Positions 1-10,637 of a DNA stretch of 64,000 bases are shown here, piece by piece (the first letter of the stretch is position 1; the number at the start of each line of letters is the position of its first letter). The stretch comes from Lumbricus terrestris. Its lineage: Eukaryota > Annelida > Clitellata > Crassiclitellata > Lumbricidae. The notes beneath the pieces are model-generated. The model was not told where the DNA came from. It saw nothing but the letters and a program-made list of their open reading frames with translations, and did no database searches. The stretch is from contig OX457037.1 in assembly GCA_949752735.1 (NCBI GenBank), positions 70,339,829-70,403,828 of the forward strand, given 5' to 3'. Made by a program: the position numbers and the translations under genes.

Positions 1-1015
1 TTTTCAGTGACCCATTAGAAACTGTTTGAATTTCCACATTGCAATGGCAGTATTTTAAGGGGTCATCTTTACAAAATAGCTGAACTTTTTCAGCGACCCA
101 TTAGAAGTTCCTGAATGTTGACATTGCAATGGCAGCAATTTAAGGTGTTGTCTTAGCAAAATAGCTGTACTTTTCAGTGAACCATTAGAAATTTTCGGAA
201 TTTCCACATTGCAATGGCAGCATTTTAAGAGGTCATCAACAAAATAGCTGTACTTTTTCAGCGACCCATTAGAAAAATTTTGAATTTCCACATTGCAATG
301 GCAGTATTTTAAGGGGTCGTCTTAACAGAATAGCTGTTGTTTTTCAGTGACCCAATAGAAACTTTTTGAATTTCCACATTGCAATGGCAGCATTTTAAGG
401 GGTCGTCTTACAAAATAGCTGTACTTTTTCAGTGGCCCATTAGAAACTTTTTGAATTTCTACATTGCAATGGCAGCATTTTAACGGGTCATCTTAACAAA
501 ATAGTGGTACTTTGACTTGATCACATCTCAATACGATGTAGTAGTTCTTCCCAAATCCGTTTCTGATGTGGATGGTTAATACATCCTTATACTGTTCCAG
601 CAAATGTTTCAGACCCTCTTTCGCCTCTCGTGGTGTATCATCTGGAAGATCTTCCATTAGTCCCTCTAGTACTACCTGGTCGAGTCCAGCTTTCTCCTCG
701 TTAAATTTTCCGTCTTCTTCTACAATTTGCACCGGTTGTAATTTGCTTATCAGGAGATCTTTATTCAGTGTCTCCTTTTTCAGTGACCCATTAGAAACTT
801 TTTGAATTTCAACAAGGCAATAGCAGCATCCTAAGGGGTCATTTTTACAAAATAGCTGAACTTTTTCAGCGACCCATTAGAAGTTCCTGAATGTTCACAT
901 TGCAATGGCAGCAATTTAAAGTGTTGTCTTAGCAAAATAGCTGTACTTTTTCAGTGAACCGTTAGAATTTTTCGGAATTTCCACATTGCAATGGCTGCAT
1001 TTTAAGGTGTCATCT
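1..1015. repeat. 87-bp minisatellite array (element fragment)
   Basis: Tandem units of about 87 bp, each with a CATTGCAATGGCAGCATTTT core followed by AAAATAGCTGTACTTTTTCAG and a CCATTAGAAA start. The same unit builds the core of the complete element at 55795-58422. Here the left end lies outside the window. The array is interrupted at about 505-772 by unrelated sequence and then resumes. No gene is encoded. Confidence 0.9.
505..772 (-). pseudogene. possible Ty3/gypsy pol fragment inside the minisatellite
   Basis: On the minus strand an open stretch of about 79 codons reads acidic residues followed by HLLEQYKDVL. This resembles the spacer just before reverse transcriptase in Ty3/gypsy polyproteins, where a LLxxYxDVF-type motif is usual. 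Both flanks are 87-bp minisatellite units, so it is a foreign insert or captured piece. No protease or RT catalytic motif is present. The assignment rests on one short motif; it could be another coding fragment. Confidence 0.3.
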
Positions 1016-1226
1016 TAACATAATAGTATCATGTATTATAGTAGTAAATAATGTCATTTTAATCATATAATAATAAGTAGTATCACGGTATATTATAACA
1101 CCTCATGTAAAACAATGATGAAAACAGTAACTAAAAACCAATATCATTTCGTCAAATTTTTATGGGGGGGAAATGTCTATCCTGGAGGGGAACTTTTCCC
1201 CCCAGAGACGTCTAGATTAAACACTG
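1016..1226. mobile_element. right terminus of the minisatellite-bearing DNA transposon
   Basis: This AT-rich tail, a G-run and the terminus TCTAGATTAAACACTG match the right end of the complete copy at about 58200-58422 with only scattered differences. The terminal CACTG ends at 1226. The left terminus is off-window, so the target duplication cannot be checked here. Confidence 0.8.
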
Positions 1227-1572
1227 ACTGTGATCCACCGTGAGGTCAGGTTTTGAAAAAGTGAAAAGAAGACTCGACAATGTGGTTTTAACAAAGACTA
1301 GGGGGTTGAAGCCTTCAACTGCGGGAATTATTCTCACGCTGGTTGAGGGAGATATCAGGTTACTACTTACTACCGTTACCATATCCAGCAAATGACGGGA
1401 ATGCTTGAGCATGCCTGTGACAAGTAGGAAGTTTCTGCGGCGCACTGTTTTATTACAATACACAAACGTGACAGATAAACGGATATTACATCACACCTAT
1501 CCTAAACGATAGTATTTGCACACCCTTAACCTTTACAAAGAAAGCCGAAGCAGCGAAATGAAAATCTTATGC
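1227..1572. other. no recognisable gene
   Basis: Unique-looking sequence between the transposon end and the foldback MITEs. I see no conserved reading frame, splice-framed exon or repeat in it. Confidence 0.5.
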
Positions 1573-2016
1573 CAGTGTAAAGGTTTCAGATTACCCCCTC
1601 CTAAACATTACCCCCCTGCAAACTGTAAATTGCATCAATCATCGCATTTGTTAGACTAAAAATATCACAAAATTCATCCCGCTTCTTGTTTTGGTCTGAA
1701 GATTTTCATCCGTCATCCCACTTCGTGGTTTATTATCAATATTTTCATCTGTAACTAAAATACTATTCGCCGCTGAAGTTTACATGGAGAAAATGGCCTC
1801 GAGGCTATTATTTTTTTCGGATCAAAATATTGATAGTAAACCTCGAAGTTGGATGACGGATGAAAATCTTCAGACCAAAACAAGAAGCGAGATGATTTTT
1901 CTGATTTTTTTAGTGCAATAAATGCGATGATTGATGCAAATCTAGTTTCCGGGGGGTAATCTGAAACCTGTTTCAAGTTACCGGGGGTAATGTTTAGGAG
2001 GGGGTAATTTGAAACC
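1573..2016. mobile_element. foldback MITE, copy 1
   Basis: The two halves are inverted copies of each other. The left end reads GTAAAGGTTTCAGATTACCCC and the right end reads back the same word as GGGGGTAATTTGAAACC. Internal inverted words (CATCCGTCATCCCACTTCG and its complement near 1840-1860) extend the pairing over most of the length, as in foldback elements. No coding capacity. Confidence 0.8.
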
Positions 2017-2397
2017 TACCCCTCTGCAAACTGTATTTTGCATCAATCATCGCATTTATTGCACTAAAATATCAGAAAAATCATCCCGCTTCTTGTTTTT
2101 TTAAACGATTTTCATCCGTCATCCCACTTCGTGGTTTGTTATCAATATTTTCATCTGTAACTAAAATACTAATCGCCGCTGAAGTTTCAATGGAGAAATG
2201 ACTTCGAGGCTATTATTTTTTTCGATCAAAAAGTTGATAACATACCATGAAGTGGTTGACGGATGAAATTCTTCATACCAAAACAAGAAGCAGGATGATT
2301 TTTCTGATTTTTTAGTGCAATAAATGCGATGATTGATGCAGAATACAGTTTGCAGGGGTGTAATGTTTAGGAGGGGATAATTTTAAACCTTTACACC
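2017..2397. mobile_element. foldback MITE, copy 2
   Basis: A second copy directly abuts copy 1 and shares its internal inverted words. Its right terminus joins copy 3 head to head, producing a perfect 26-bp palindrome at 2385-2410. Confidence 0.8.
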
Positions 2398-2530
2398 GGT
2401 GTAAAGGTTTCAAATTACCCCCTTCTAAACATTACCCCCTGGTAACTTGAAACCGGTTTCAGATTACCCCCTCCCCGGACACTAGATTTGCATCAATTAT
2501 CGCATTTATTGCACTAAAAAATCAGAAAAA
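2398..2530. mobile_element. foldback MITE, truncated copy 3
   Basis: Starts with the same terminus (GGTGTAAAGGTTTCAAATTA) and runs for about 130 bp before similarity stops near AAATCAGAAAAATG. Another isolated end of this family lies at about 4741-4775. Confidence 0.7.
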
Positions 2531-2850
2531 TGAACCCTGTAAATACACAGTGTTTATTTAACAATATAATCTCTTATAAGAAATACTGGTGCTTTGATAC
2601 AGGTATTCAAATGTATAATAACTCCTTCACACCCGACACCGTGCAAATAGCATTCTATAGGCTACAAAGACATAATTATGGCTATGTTATGGATGTATGC
2701 TATGCCTGGCTTAGGGCCAATCCAGAGACTTCCGCATAAAAATAATAGTGAATAATAGTTATTGTAGAGTAGTGCATACAGCATACAATATTGCTCTATT
2801 AGCTGTTATTTATGGCAAGCAAAAATACTGAAATTCTGTTTTATGTATTT
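2531..2850. other. no recognisable gene
   Basis: AT-rich spacer. A 69-codon open stretch is present but has no recognisable family, start context or splice framing. Confidence 0.4.
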
Positions 2851-4436
2851 ACTAGCTGAGGTACCCGGCGTTGCCCGGAAATTTAGGATACGATCCGTTC
2901 CGGCCACAACCACACCACACTCCACCGCATCACACCCCCACCCTCACAACACCCCACCACACTCCGACCTCCACCGGTGCGTGACCCGTGAAATTTGGGT
3001 TTTCGGAAAAGTTACCCCACCCCAAACCTCCATACCCACACCCTCCCCACCTTCTCCTTCAGGTCCAACCGCACCCCCACTCCCTACCCACCCCTCTTCG
3101 TCCCCACCCCACACTCCCACCTCCTCCCCATACCACCCGCCACCCCAACCTACCCCTCTCCAAACTCCACCCCACCCCAATCCCACACTTCAAACGACTC
3201 CACCCCTCCCCAACCCCCACCCCATTCCCCCACACCTCCACTCACCCTTCCCCACGCCACACCTACCCAACTTCTCTTCCAGGCCCAACCCCACTCCAAC
3301 TCCCTACCCACCCCTCCCCGTCCCCACCCCACCCAACACTCCCACCCATCCCCACTCACCCACCACGCCCACCACCCCCACCCGCCATACCCACTCTACC
3401 CCTCTCCAAACTCCACTCCACCCCACCTTAATCCCCTACACCTCAAACGACTCCACCCCATCCCCACCCGTCCCCATTTTCCACACCCACCCCTCCCCAC
3501 CCACCTTCCACCCCTCACCCCCACCCGCCACCGCCGACCCCACCACACTACACTCCGACCTCCACAGGTACGCCACTCCACACCCCACCCCATCCCCACC
3601 CACCCCACCCCGCCCACCACCCGCCACCCCCACTCCACCCTTTCTCCAAACTCCACCCCAATCCCCCACACCACCAACGACCCCACCCCATCTTCCCACC
3701 CCTTTCCCCACGCCACCACCCACCCCTCCCAACCCCAACCCACTCACCCCACCAGCCACCCCCGACCCCACCAGACTACACTACACTCCGACCTCCACAG
3801 GTACGCCACCCGTGAAATTTGTGTATTCGGAAAATTCCCTGACCACTTTCCCCACCCGCCACTTCACCCCATCGCACCCCACCCACCACCCATCCCACCA
3901 CACTCCGACCTCGACCGGTACGCCACCCGTGAAGTTTCGGTTTTCGGAATTTTTGTTTCCCCCACCGCCCCCACGCCCCTCACTTATGCCCACCCGACCC
4001 TGCGGGCCAAGGTGTGGGCTGAGTAGAGGCGAGGTGTCCCGTGTAAAAATCTGTCTAACTGTGAAACTATGGCTAGGGAATGGAAATTTATAGCGCAAAT
4101 AGGGTTTTCGCAACCTCCCACCGTGGCCCCATGGTGGTAGAGATTCGCCAACCACTCCACCGGGTGGCTCTGATGGCCCTCTGTCTAGGCACAAAGTTTC
4201 AGAGGAATTGCTGAAAAAAGTGAAAAAATTGGGGGTTTCGCCTTCACCCTGGCCCCCATGGTGGTAGAGAATCGCCAACCCCTCGTTGGGGTGTCTCATG
4301 CCGAGACCTACACAGTAGTGAAGGTTTGGAGTGAGAAGCTCAAACACTGTGGAAATGCATCCCGGTCAAACAGACACACAGACAGACAAACAAACAGACA
4401 GACAGACAGAATCTTATCTTTATTTATATAGATATG
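2851..4436 (+). mobile_element. GGTACCCGG-head retroelement-like repeat, copy 1 (longest)
   Basis: The head reads CTAGCTGAGGTACCCGGCG, and the CCCGG/CCGGG arms can fold into a hairpin. Then come cassettes of the form CTCCGACCTCCACCGGTACG followed by CCACCCGTGAAATTT and a TTCGG word, separated by C-rich linkers. The tail contains GTAGTGAAGGTTTGGAGTG, an ACAGACAGACA run and an end of the form TTTATATAGATATG. Five copies occur in the window. The GGTACCCGG head and TATAGATA tail are common to dispersed retroelements of many invertebrates, but I cannot name the class. No RT domain is present, so it is non-autonomous or truncated. Confidence 0.75.
2890..3995 (+). repeat. extremely C-rich, G-poor tract
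   Basis: About 1.1 kb made almost only of C, A and T on this strand, rich in CCCCACCC words with degenerate 20-60 bp periodicity. Long Pro/Thr/His or Gly/Trp/Val reading frames cross it in several frames on both strands, as expected of stop-poor composition, not of genes. Confidence 0.9.
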
Positions 4437-4655
4437 CAAGACCAACAATAATATGTAAACTGACCTGAGTGCATGCCTGAACAGTTACATGAAGCTTATT
4501 ATAGCATCAGGCTTATATATAAAATATATTTAAAATAAATAGAAAATATGAACTTTTCTCAAAAACATGATAGGACATTTTCAAGGTGATTTTTTCATGA
4601 TCAGCAGCAGAAACTGCCCGAAAGTGTTCAGAAAGCAAAATCACTGTTGTCCAGT
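4437..4655. other. no recognisable gene
   Basis: AT-rich sequence after the retroelement tail. Nothing recognised. Confidence 0.4.
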
Positions 4656-5337
4656 AATATAAGCATATCAGCGCACCCAAATCTCCTATCTCGGATTTAG
4701 TCAACGTTGTCTTTCATTTGCACGAATCTCATTTTAAAACTGGGGGTCATTTGAAACCTTTACATCGGTGTTCCATAATAATTATTATTATAAAGAATTA
4801 TTATTATAAAGAATTATTCTTTGCTTGCCTTCCCACTGATCACCATGCACCGAACCCCAGAACGCAATAATCAAATCGTTCCAATTAGACTCTTTCATCG
4901 GCGTTGACACTGCTCACGCAAACCGCTGAAACCGTTAATTGTCAGTAGTTAAGGAATTAACGTCTCGCCTAATGAATTAGCGACTTGCTTACCGACTTAG
5001 TCGACTTGGCGAAAATGGCTGGAGTAGGTTACACTGTTTCTAAAAGAACTCCGACTTGTGTGGGTTTGGGTTAAACAAGTGCAGATTTCTCTCTTGCATA
5101 TACTTGCGCACGAATAATTACTTGAAGCCCGTTTGAATAAAATATAAAATTTTGTTTGTTTTTTGAACGTAGATATCGAAGGTTATGGATCAATATGTTG
5201 GTACGAATATTGTCGTTTTACAACTTTGCATTGCACACTATCACAAAAGTACTCCGTGAAATGTTTCCACATAATTTTTCCATTAAGATTATTTCGAATT
5301 GCTAAATTTTCAAGCAGCTGGGAGCCATCGTGAACAG

Positions 5338-5344
5338 TATAAAG
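5338..5344 (+). promoter_or_regulatory. TATA box of the secreted-protein gene, copy A
   Basis: TATAAAG within GAACAGTATAAAGGCG, about 150 bp before the ATG. It is conserved in the duplicate at 39664-39670, in the same context and at a similar distance from the ATG. The distance implies a 5' leader of roughly 100-120 bases. Confidence 0.65.
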
Positions 5345-5385
5345 GCGTCATACCTGCTTCACTGCGCATCTTCAGCGTCTACATC

Positions 5386-5485
5386 GCTACGCATCTTCAA
5401 CGTCTACATAGCTACGCATCTTCAACGTCTACATCGCTACGCATCTTCAACGTCTACATCGCTACGCATCTTCAACGTCTACAGC
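5386..5485 (+). repeat. 25-bp tandem repeat in the 5' leader
   Basis: Four units start at 5386, 5411, 5436 and 5461 with period 25 (core GCTACGCATCTTCAACGTC). The duplicate gene at 39.7 kb has only a single degenerate unit, so the array expanded in copy A after duplication or contracted in copy B. Confidence 0.9.
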
Positions 5486-5491
5486 TCTACA

Positions 5492-5593
5492 ATGGCAACT
5501 GTTCAGATCATCTGGATCGTCTTGACGTTCGTGGCTCTTCTGTCGCCATCTCTTGGAAGCCCGTTGGACAACTGCACAGATGAGACGTGCAAG
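5492..5593 (+). CDS. first coding exon of a small secreted cysteine-bearing protein, copy A
   Basis: The ATG at 5492 opens 34 codons. Residues MATVQIIWIVLTFVALLSPS form a typical signal peptide: a hydrophobic core, then a small-residue cleavage region near LGS. The mature start is acidic with two cysteines (DNCTDETCK). The exon ends exactly at AAG followed by GTAACT, a good splice donor, so intron 1 is phase 0. A TATA box lies upstream and the whole unit is duplicated at 39753-39854 with the frame intact, which argues for a real gene. I cannot see a matching phase-0 second exon with confidence, so the product's function is unknown; secretion is inferred from the signal peptide. Confidence 0.7.
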
Positions 5594-5640
5594 GTAACTT
5601 CAGTACCGTACTGTCATTATCCGGCCGTACATAATACTCA

Positions 5641-6769
5641 GGGGCTTCTTTCCGTATGTAGCCTATGGGCCCTATAGGGTGGGTGCAAAATGGGTCATGT
5701 GAAAAACAGAGGGAACCGAATGAGCCAGAATTCACGTCGGATTGGGTACCAGAGGCAGTGTTAAATCAAAACATCTCTATGGGAAGAAGTTCCTATAAAT
5801 TATTCCGGCGTAAAATTATTTTTACAAAACGATAATGGTTTTGCCACTATTTACATTATTGCATTAGGCTACATGTACATGAAGCGTGATAAAAATTACT
5901 ATTACATGTATCTGATTGCAATAATATTGTTTACTAGTTTAGAAAATGACTATCATATAATATTATTAGTAAAATTCACTTCTAATATTTGTACGTCGCT
6001 AGTTTAAAATTTTTAATGCATTTTCTTCAGCGTTATCTTTCATTTCTGACTTCTCTCAGACTGTCACCCTGGGTGCCGACTCTGCGAGGCCCGTGAGGGC
6101 TCAGCACCACCAGACATTGGCCATGCGAGGCCCGCATATATGCATGGGCACCGCCAGAAATCAGTCAACTAGATGTGCTTTTTATGATATTATTTCTCTG
6201 TTGGCATTGCTTATCTATAAAAATCATTGCGTCTTTTACACACTTTCTTTTATCTCAGTTGGTCTACCTTACTATTACTCCAGTTTTACCCCGTCCGGTA
6301 GTCTGAACTCGATACGACTTCGAGGTAAACCTCGAAATCTTGCTCATTCGATCCGCTTCAGTAATTTTTTTATTACAGACGAATGCGACGATTTGAATGA
6401 CTGTTTCTTTTCATTGTAGGCCTACATGCTAGACTAAAATTCTAATGATCCTCACTGCGCGATAATTACCTCCCCGCATCACAAACGCTGGATATTGTTT
6501 TGTCTGCGTAAATTAACAAATCAGCCTTGACTAAATTGTCTGCAAAAACTATTTGAAAAACTATCTTCCACAATGTTAATATTGGCTCACTCATTAGTGT
6601 GGTTAATGTAGACAGAATTGTTTGTTTTCTTGTGCAAAATTTCAGTATGTTGAGTGTTGACCTAATTAGGGGAGAGTGCTCCAAGATGCCCATGCTATCG
6701 AAGATTGTGCTTTTCTTCTGTGTGAATTTGAAGAGAAGTACATGTTGATCCAAAGAGTGATCTTTTTTA
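5641..6769. other. putative intron or intergenic sequence
   Basis: Follows the copy A donor. It is AT-rich with AGGCCTA words. Two weak acceptor-like sites near 6077 and 6378 are followed by short cysteine-containing frames ending at stops. Both would need a phase-1 upstream exon, whereas exon 1 ends in phase 0, so no exon is called. Confidence 0.4.
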
Positions 6770-7080
6770 AAGCAATTGGGAAGAACATTTATTGAAGTCT
6801 TAAATCATATATATTTAAACAATGATAGGTCTATAATGGGAAATTCTGACGAGCTAACAGCTAAAAATGCCGCTATTTCATGTTGTGTGGAAATTTTTTT
6901 AAACAACAACAGGGATGCTTTTCAAGTCTTAAACCACGATAATTTAGTAAAAATGACAGCCTAAGATGCTACCATCGCAGTGTGGCAAGAAATAAATTCG
7001 AAAATGGTTAGGAGCACATACCCTCCCCAAGCCCCTTCGGCCCTTCCATGCTCAGCGATCGTCCTTTGACCGCAAGTTCG
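6770..7080 (-). mobile_element. diverged minus-strand relic of the minisatellite transposon
   Basis: Read on the minus strand it contains degenerate 87-bp units: words complementary to AAAATGACAGCCTAAGATGC and to CGCAGTGTGGCAAG align with the CATTGCAATGGCAGC core. It is followed by the CCTCCCC-type end seen near 55900. Much older than the copy at 55795-58422. Confidence 0.55.
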
Positions 7081-7731
7081 TCCCCTGAAACCATGAACAA
7101 GTATCCGCCTATGAACAGAGGTAATTTCAATAACTTTCCTATCCTAAAGGCTCAAAACCGAGTTCGTCCACTAAAACCATGAGCACGTCTCCGCTTATGA
7201 ACAGATGTATAATTTCAAGAACTTTCCTATCAAAAAGGCTCAGAAGATGTTCTCACGCGCGGCTTTCTTTCACATTCCTTTGGGCACCCACACTCTTCGG
7301 GTCAACTGGGCGCCTATGAGTCTATGACTGTCACATTTCATGATGTTTTGTTTTGTAAACAATTAGTAAACCAACACCATTGCTACAATGCATGGTATTT
7401 TACTGTAGACTATCTATACATTCAATTGGCACCTCTCACAGTTCCCGCTGATCAGAGGAGCTAATCACAATGTTACCCAATTTTGGTAGTTTTGTAGTAT
7501 TTTTGTGGTTTGCTTGTCATATGCCACAACTTCTGTTAATGATGTACGGTATTGTCATCAATTCCGGACTATCATGACCAATCTTAGAGAGAACCATTAA
7601 AATGGTCCAGAAGCAATAGAACTACAGTAAGTTGCTGATCTTGATAAATAAATAATTATTTTAATTATAAGCATAGGCCTATTCATTCAAATTCAAACCA
7701 CTCTTTTTATCGGCACGGAAATAGGTTTAAT
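7081..7731. other. no recognisable gene
   Basis: A short internal duplication (words around GTTCGTCC...CCATGA...CTCCGC near 7078 and 7166) is visible. No coding or RNA gene is seen. Confidence 0.4.
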
Positions 7732-8243
7732 GGTTCGCTATCAAAAGGGCGACTACGAAAGGGCGACCATCTAAAGGGCGACTACGAAAGGGCGCCGATT
7801 ATAAAAACGACTGTTAAAAAAAGCGCCGATCAAACGGGAGACCAAACAAAAGGGCGCCAATCAAAAGATCGAACATCGAACGTTCGAAGCGGATATGATC
7901 TGAGTGGTTCAATTGAAGCGTTAGGTGAAAGACAGTAGATGAAAGAGAAAGGCTTATGTATGCCTATGCTGTGGACAATGAAAGCTGGATGAAGGTATTT
8001 TTGGATCTGAACTAGAAGTTGGATTGATGAAAAAACGCTTAAGAAATGGCAGCTGGATGATTGTATTTTTAGATCTGAAATTCAAGTTCCAGCATGTAGG
8101 TCGCCCTTTTGATTGTCGCCCATTTGTTATAATGGTCGCCCTTTTGATCGGCGCTTTTTAGATCAGTCGCCTTTATAATCGGCACCCTTTTGTGGTCGCC
8201 CTTCTGATGGTCGCCCTTTCGAAGTCGCCCTTTTGATAGAATA
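7732..8243. mobile_element. tandem-TIR element C (CAAAAGGGCGAC type)
   Basis: The left end holds repeated ATCAAAAGGGCGAC and CGAAAGGGCGAC words; the right end is their inverted array, finishing with GTCGCCCTTTTGATAG. The interior carries the GAAGCTGGATTGATGAAAA family of words (7984-8080). Architecture matches elements A and B (36779-38100, 44639-47364) with a different terminal word. Exact ends and target duplication are unclear. Confidence 0.7.
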
Positions 8244-8569
8244 AGAGTGTACTCTCTATAGATATGGCATGTAGCCTATTCAAATTTACGCTGTCCACAT
8301 TATATTGCATAGGCATTAGGCACATAGTCGTGGAAATCAGCACGTCATCTCTCAAAGAGCATTAGAACGGATTAACAGTAACTTACTTAGGACACAATAT
8401 GCTACTGAATGTCAGTGGTTCATACAATTTTCAAGACTTGAACCCATCGCTCTCCAGCATTCGATGCTCAGCCAACAACGTAACACAACTTGCCGAGTTT
8501 AGCGGGCAAAATTGCAACATCTTGTCAAGTGCATCTCGATCACAAATTCCGGCACAATTTGAGATCATT

Positions 8570-8633
8570 CCGGGACCCGGGACGCACAGAGCCGGTTCCG
8601 GGACTGTCCCTGCAAATCCGGGACGGTTGGCAG
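8570..8633 (-). mobile_element. isolated DNA-transposon terminus
   Basis: Read on the minus strand it begins TAGGGCTGCCAACCGTCCCG and continues with repeated GTCCCGG words, typical of subterminal regions of TAGGG-type cut-and-paste elements. No matching second end was found nearby. Confidence 0.4.
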
Positions 8634-8688
8634 CCCTAATCCAGCTTCATTTCATCAAGAATCTTGATGAAATGAAGCTGGATTAGGG
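8634..8688. repeat. perfect hairpin with 27-bp arms
   Basis: Arms at 8634-8660 and 8662-8688 are exact inverted copies separated by one base. Each arm contains the dispersed GAAGCTGGATT word and each outer end is a TAGGG transposon-like terminus. Confidence 0.95.
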
Positions 8689-8813
8689 TTGCACTGCCTG
8701 CAAATGTTTATTCGCTAGACGTTTACGACATCTTAGGCGCTCGTTTCCATTTTTCCTTCTATCATGCCGCTTCTTTAGTTTAATTGATATATACTATGTT
8801 ATGGCGCCGGTGT

Positions 8814-8955
8814 CACGAAATAAAGTCTCCCCGAAACAGAGTCTCCCCTTGCCAAAACAGAGTCTCCGGAGGGAGACTCTGTATCGGAACAAAGTCTCCC
8901 CCATTGAAATAGATTCTTCCACTCTATGATACAAAGTCTCCCCCTACTAAAAATC
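8814..8955. repeat. short tandem array of AAAGTCTCC words (left)
   Basis: Starts GGTGTCACG and then repeats AAAGTCTCCCC or AGAGTCTCC about eight times in both orientations. An inverted counterpart that ends CGCGACACC lies at 17513-17705. The two may be the termini of one composite element. Confidence 0.7.
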
Positions 8956-9182
8956 CCCCCCATATTTTCGGACTTAAGTGCATATTAATTTTTTTGAATA
9001 AATGACCTTGTGTCCACTAGTGGAATTGGGCATTAATAAATTTGAAGTAATAATGAGAATCTTGTGAAGTGAGCCTAAATGTTTTGTACTAATGGACCAC
9101 TTACATGTATGTCATTAAAGCGCAGTTTAGAGATGAGGCTCAAAGAGACTACCCATGGATTTAATTAATAGTTAGGCGTAGG

Positions 9183-10085
9183 CAGGGCCGGATTTAGGTT
9201 GGTGGGGGCCCTGAGGCAAACACTAAGCCAAACAGTATGGAATACTTTTTTTATAATTAACTATTAACTAATAACTAATGTACTGTAGTCTGTAGGTAAG
9301 TTACATCTGTAACTGTACTACAGACAGACTCACTTGAAGTCACTTCACTCACAGAGTCACAGTCACAGTAATGACAGTAATCACAGTATGATCAACTTAT
9401 TGACACTTTTCTTGCTTTGCTATTAGCGAAGTCTTTAATGATGTCACGAAAGTCAATGCTTCGCAATACATCGCTTTCATTGCTCATCAGTGACAGCCAA
9501 TTCAACTTCTCCTGGTCCAAAGTTGTTCTAAGACGATTTTTTTATATTATTTTAAGCTTGGAAAAGGATCTTTCTCCACTGCAATCTTCCTGTTGTTTTA
9601 AATGTTTCTCATTTGATAATTTTCTCTTCTTAGCACCACTACCATACTGTCGCGGTGTTTTGTGCCGGTCTCCTGGTCTGCTCATGATGACCACTTAATA
9701 AATTTCAATAGAAAAATTATTATAACTGACTTACGGATTTCAGGATAACAATCATAACATCATAATTATTAATTTATTATATTTCTTGTCTGTTTTGAAA
9801 TTTATCTTATTTTACAATTTCAACGACAATGTCTGCCGTTTTGCCGGAAATCAACATCAGACTCAGTTTATAATATATTTATATAGCGCTTACAATTTTT
9901 ATATCGCGACGCTGACAATAAGTTACAAGTAATATGACTAATATCTACTATTTTTAGTTTTGTAGGTCTATTTACAATATTTATTACATTCATTTATTTC
10001 TATTTATCTATTTTTTTGTGTTTGGTGGAATTGGTGGGGGCCCTGAGGCAGCTGCCTCATTTGCCCCATAGTAAATCCGGCCCTG
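9183..10085 (-). mobile_element. internally deleted hAT transposon (903 bp)
   Basis: Terminal inverted repeats begin CAGGGCCGGATTTA at both ends. The 8-bp target duplication GGCGTAGG is exact at 9175-9182 and 10086-10093. The minus strand encodes the first ~36 residues of a hAT transposase joined directly to the C-terminal dimerisation region. TIR type, 8-bp duplication and protein ends all agree on hAT. Confidence 0.93.
9392..9685 (-). pseudogene. hAT transposase remnant: N-terminus joined to C-terminal domain
   Basis: ATG at 9685. The start encodes a basic segment with SGAKKRK, usual at the N-terminus of this type of hAT transposase. About 37 residues in, the frame passes straight into ERSFSKLK, which opens the hAT C-terminal dimerisation region, and continues LRTTLDQEKLNWL and IDFRDIIKDFA to a stop at 9392. 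The zinc finger and the RNase-H-like DDE core are missing. One in-frame TAA follows KLKII. It is a deletion derivative, about 98 codons against several hundred in a full transposase, and would need an enzyme supplied in trans. Confidence 0.88.
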
Positions 10086-10093
10086 GGCGTAGG

Positions 10094-10637
10094 CCTATGC
10101 ATATTTTATTAATTAGATCCATGGGTAGTTTTCATAAATGGCCAGACATCACAGTGGTGCTATAACTATGCTACAATTAGGCCTACGCCCATTGTAGTAT
10201 AATAGATTGAGGCTTACTCTGTACGTTAGTAGGCCTATAGGTTACTACATTTTCTCGACATGGAGCTTCCATTTAAGAAAGGACTATTTTCATCAATCCA
10301 GCCTTAATTTAACTCTCGGGCTACCAAAGGGAGTGGCATCCATTCCTAGATTTTTCCATAACCCACTTGTTCGTATGGAATAAAAAAAAATCGTTTTAGG
10401 TAGCTGTAGAGGCTTCATCGGCACACATTTTAAAGACATTTTTTGCCGTATACCGTTCAAACGTTATCCCCGCATACCAGAGGTACCCGAGATACCACCC
10501 CCCTTAGATTATCGACTCTATCTTATCTATCACTTATTATAAGAAGAAACAAATTATGCCATTCATTAGAGAGAATGAGGGACTACATTTGCATGATAAA
10601 AAATTTGTCTTTTGATAACAGGCAGTGCTCAAAATAA
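10094..10637. other. no gene; one minus-strand GAAGCTGGATT word
   Basis: 10270-10310 carries the complement of the dispersed GAAGCTGGATTGATGAAAA word. 10556-10637 is an approximate copy of 11682-11764, so the intervening retroelement is flanked by an ~82-bp direct repeat. Confidence 0.5.

Larger units (their letters stand above)
4656..5640 (+). repeat. segmental duplication unit A (partner 38975-39955)
   Basis: Collinear similarity to 38975-39955 begins near CACCCAAATCTCCTATC and continues through the promoter, first exon and the start of intron 1. Shared words include CAACGTTGTCTTTCAT, TACCGACTTAGTCGACT, AAGTGCAGATTTCTCTC and CTTGCATATACTTGC. The upstream few hundred bases differ by indels. 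Confidence 0.85.

Noticed and set aside
2843..4093. A 416-codon open frame and several overlapping frames on both strands
   Set aside because: They are Pro/Thr/Ser/His or Gly/Trp/Val low-complexity products of a C-rich, G-poor repeat; stops are rare because of composition, and all frames are open together.
4140..4200. Hammerhead-ribozyme-like core in the tail of the GGTACCCGG element
   Set aside because: A CTGATGG word is present, but the CUGANGA and GAAA core positions and the required helices are not all there.
6379..6419. Possible second exon of the secreted-protein gene (acidic, two cysteines, then stop)
   Set aside because: The acceptor would need a phase-1 upstream exon, but exon 1 ends in phase 0 at a good donor; the frame is only about 13 codons long.
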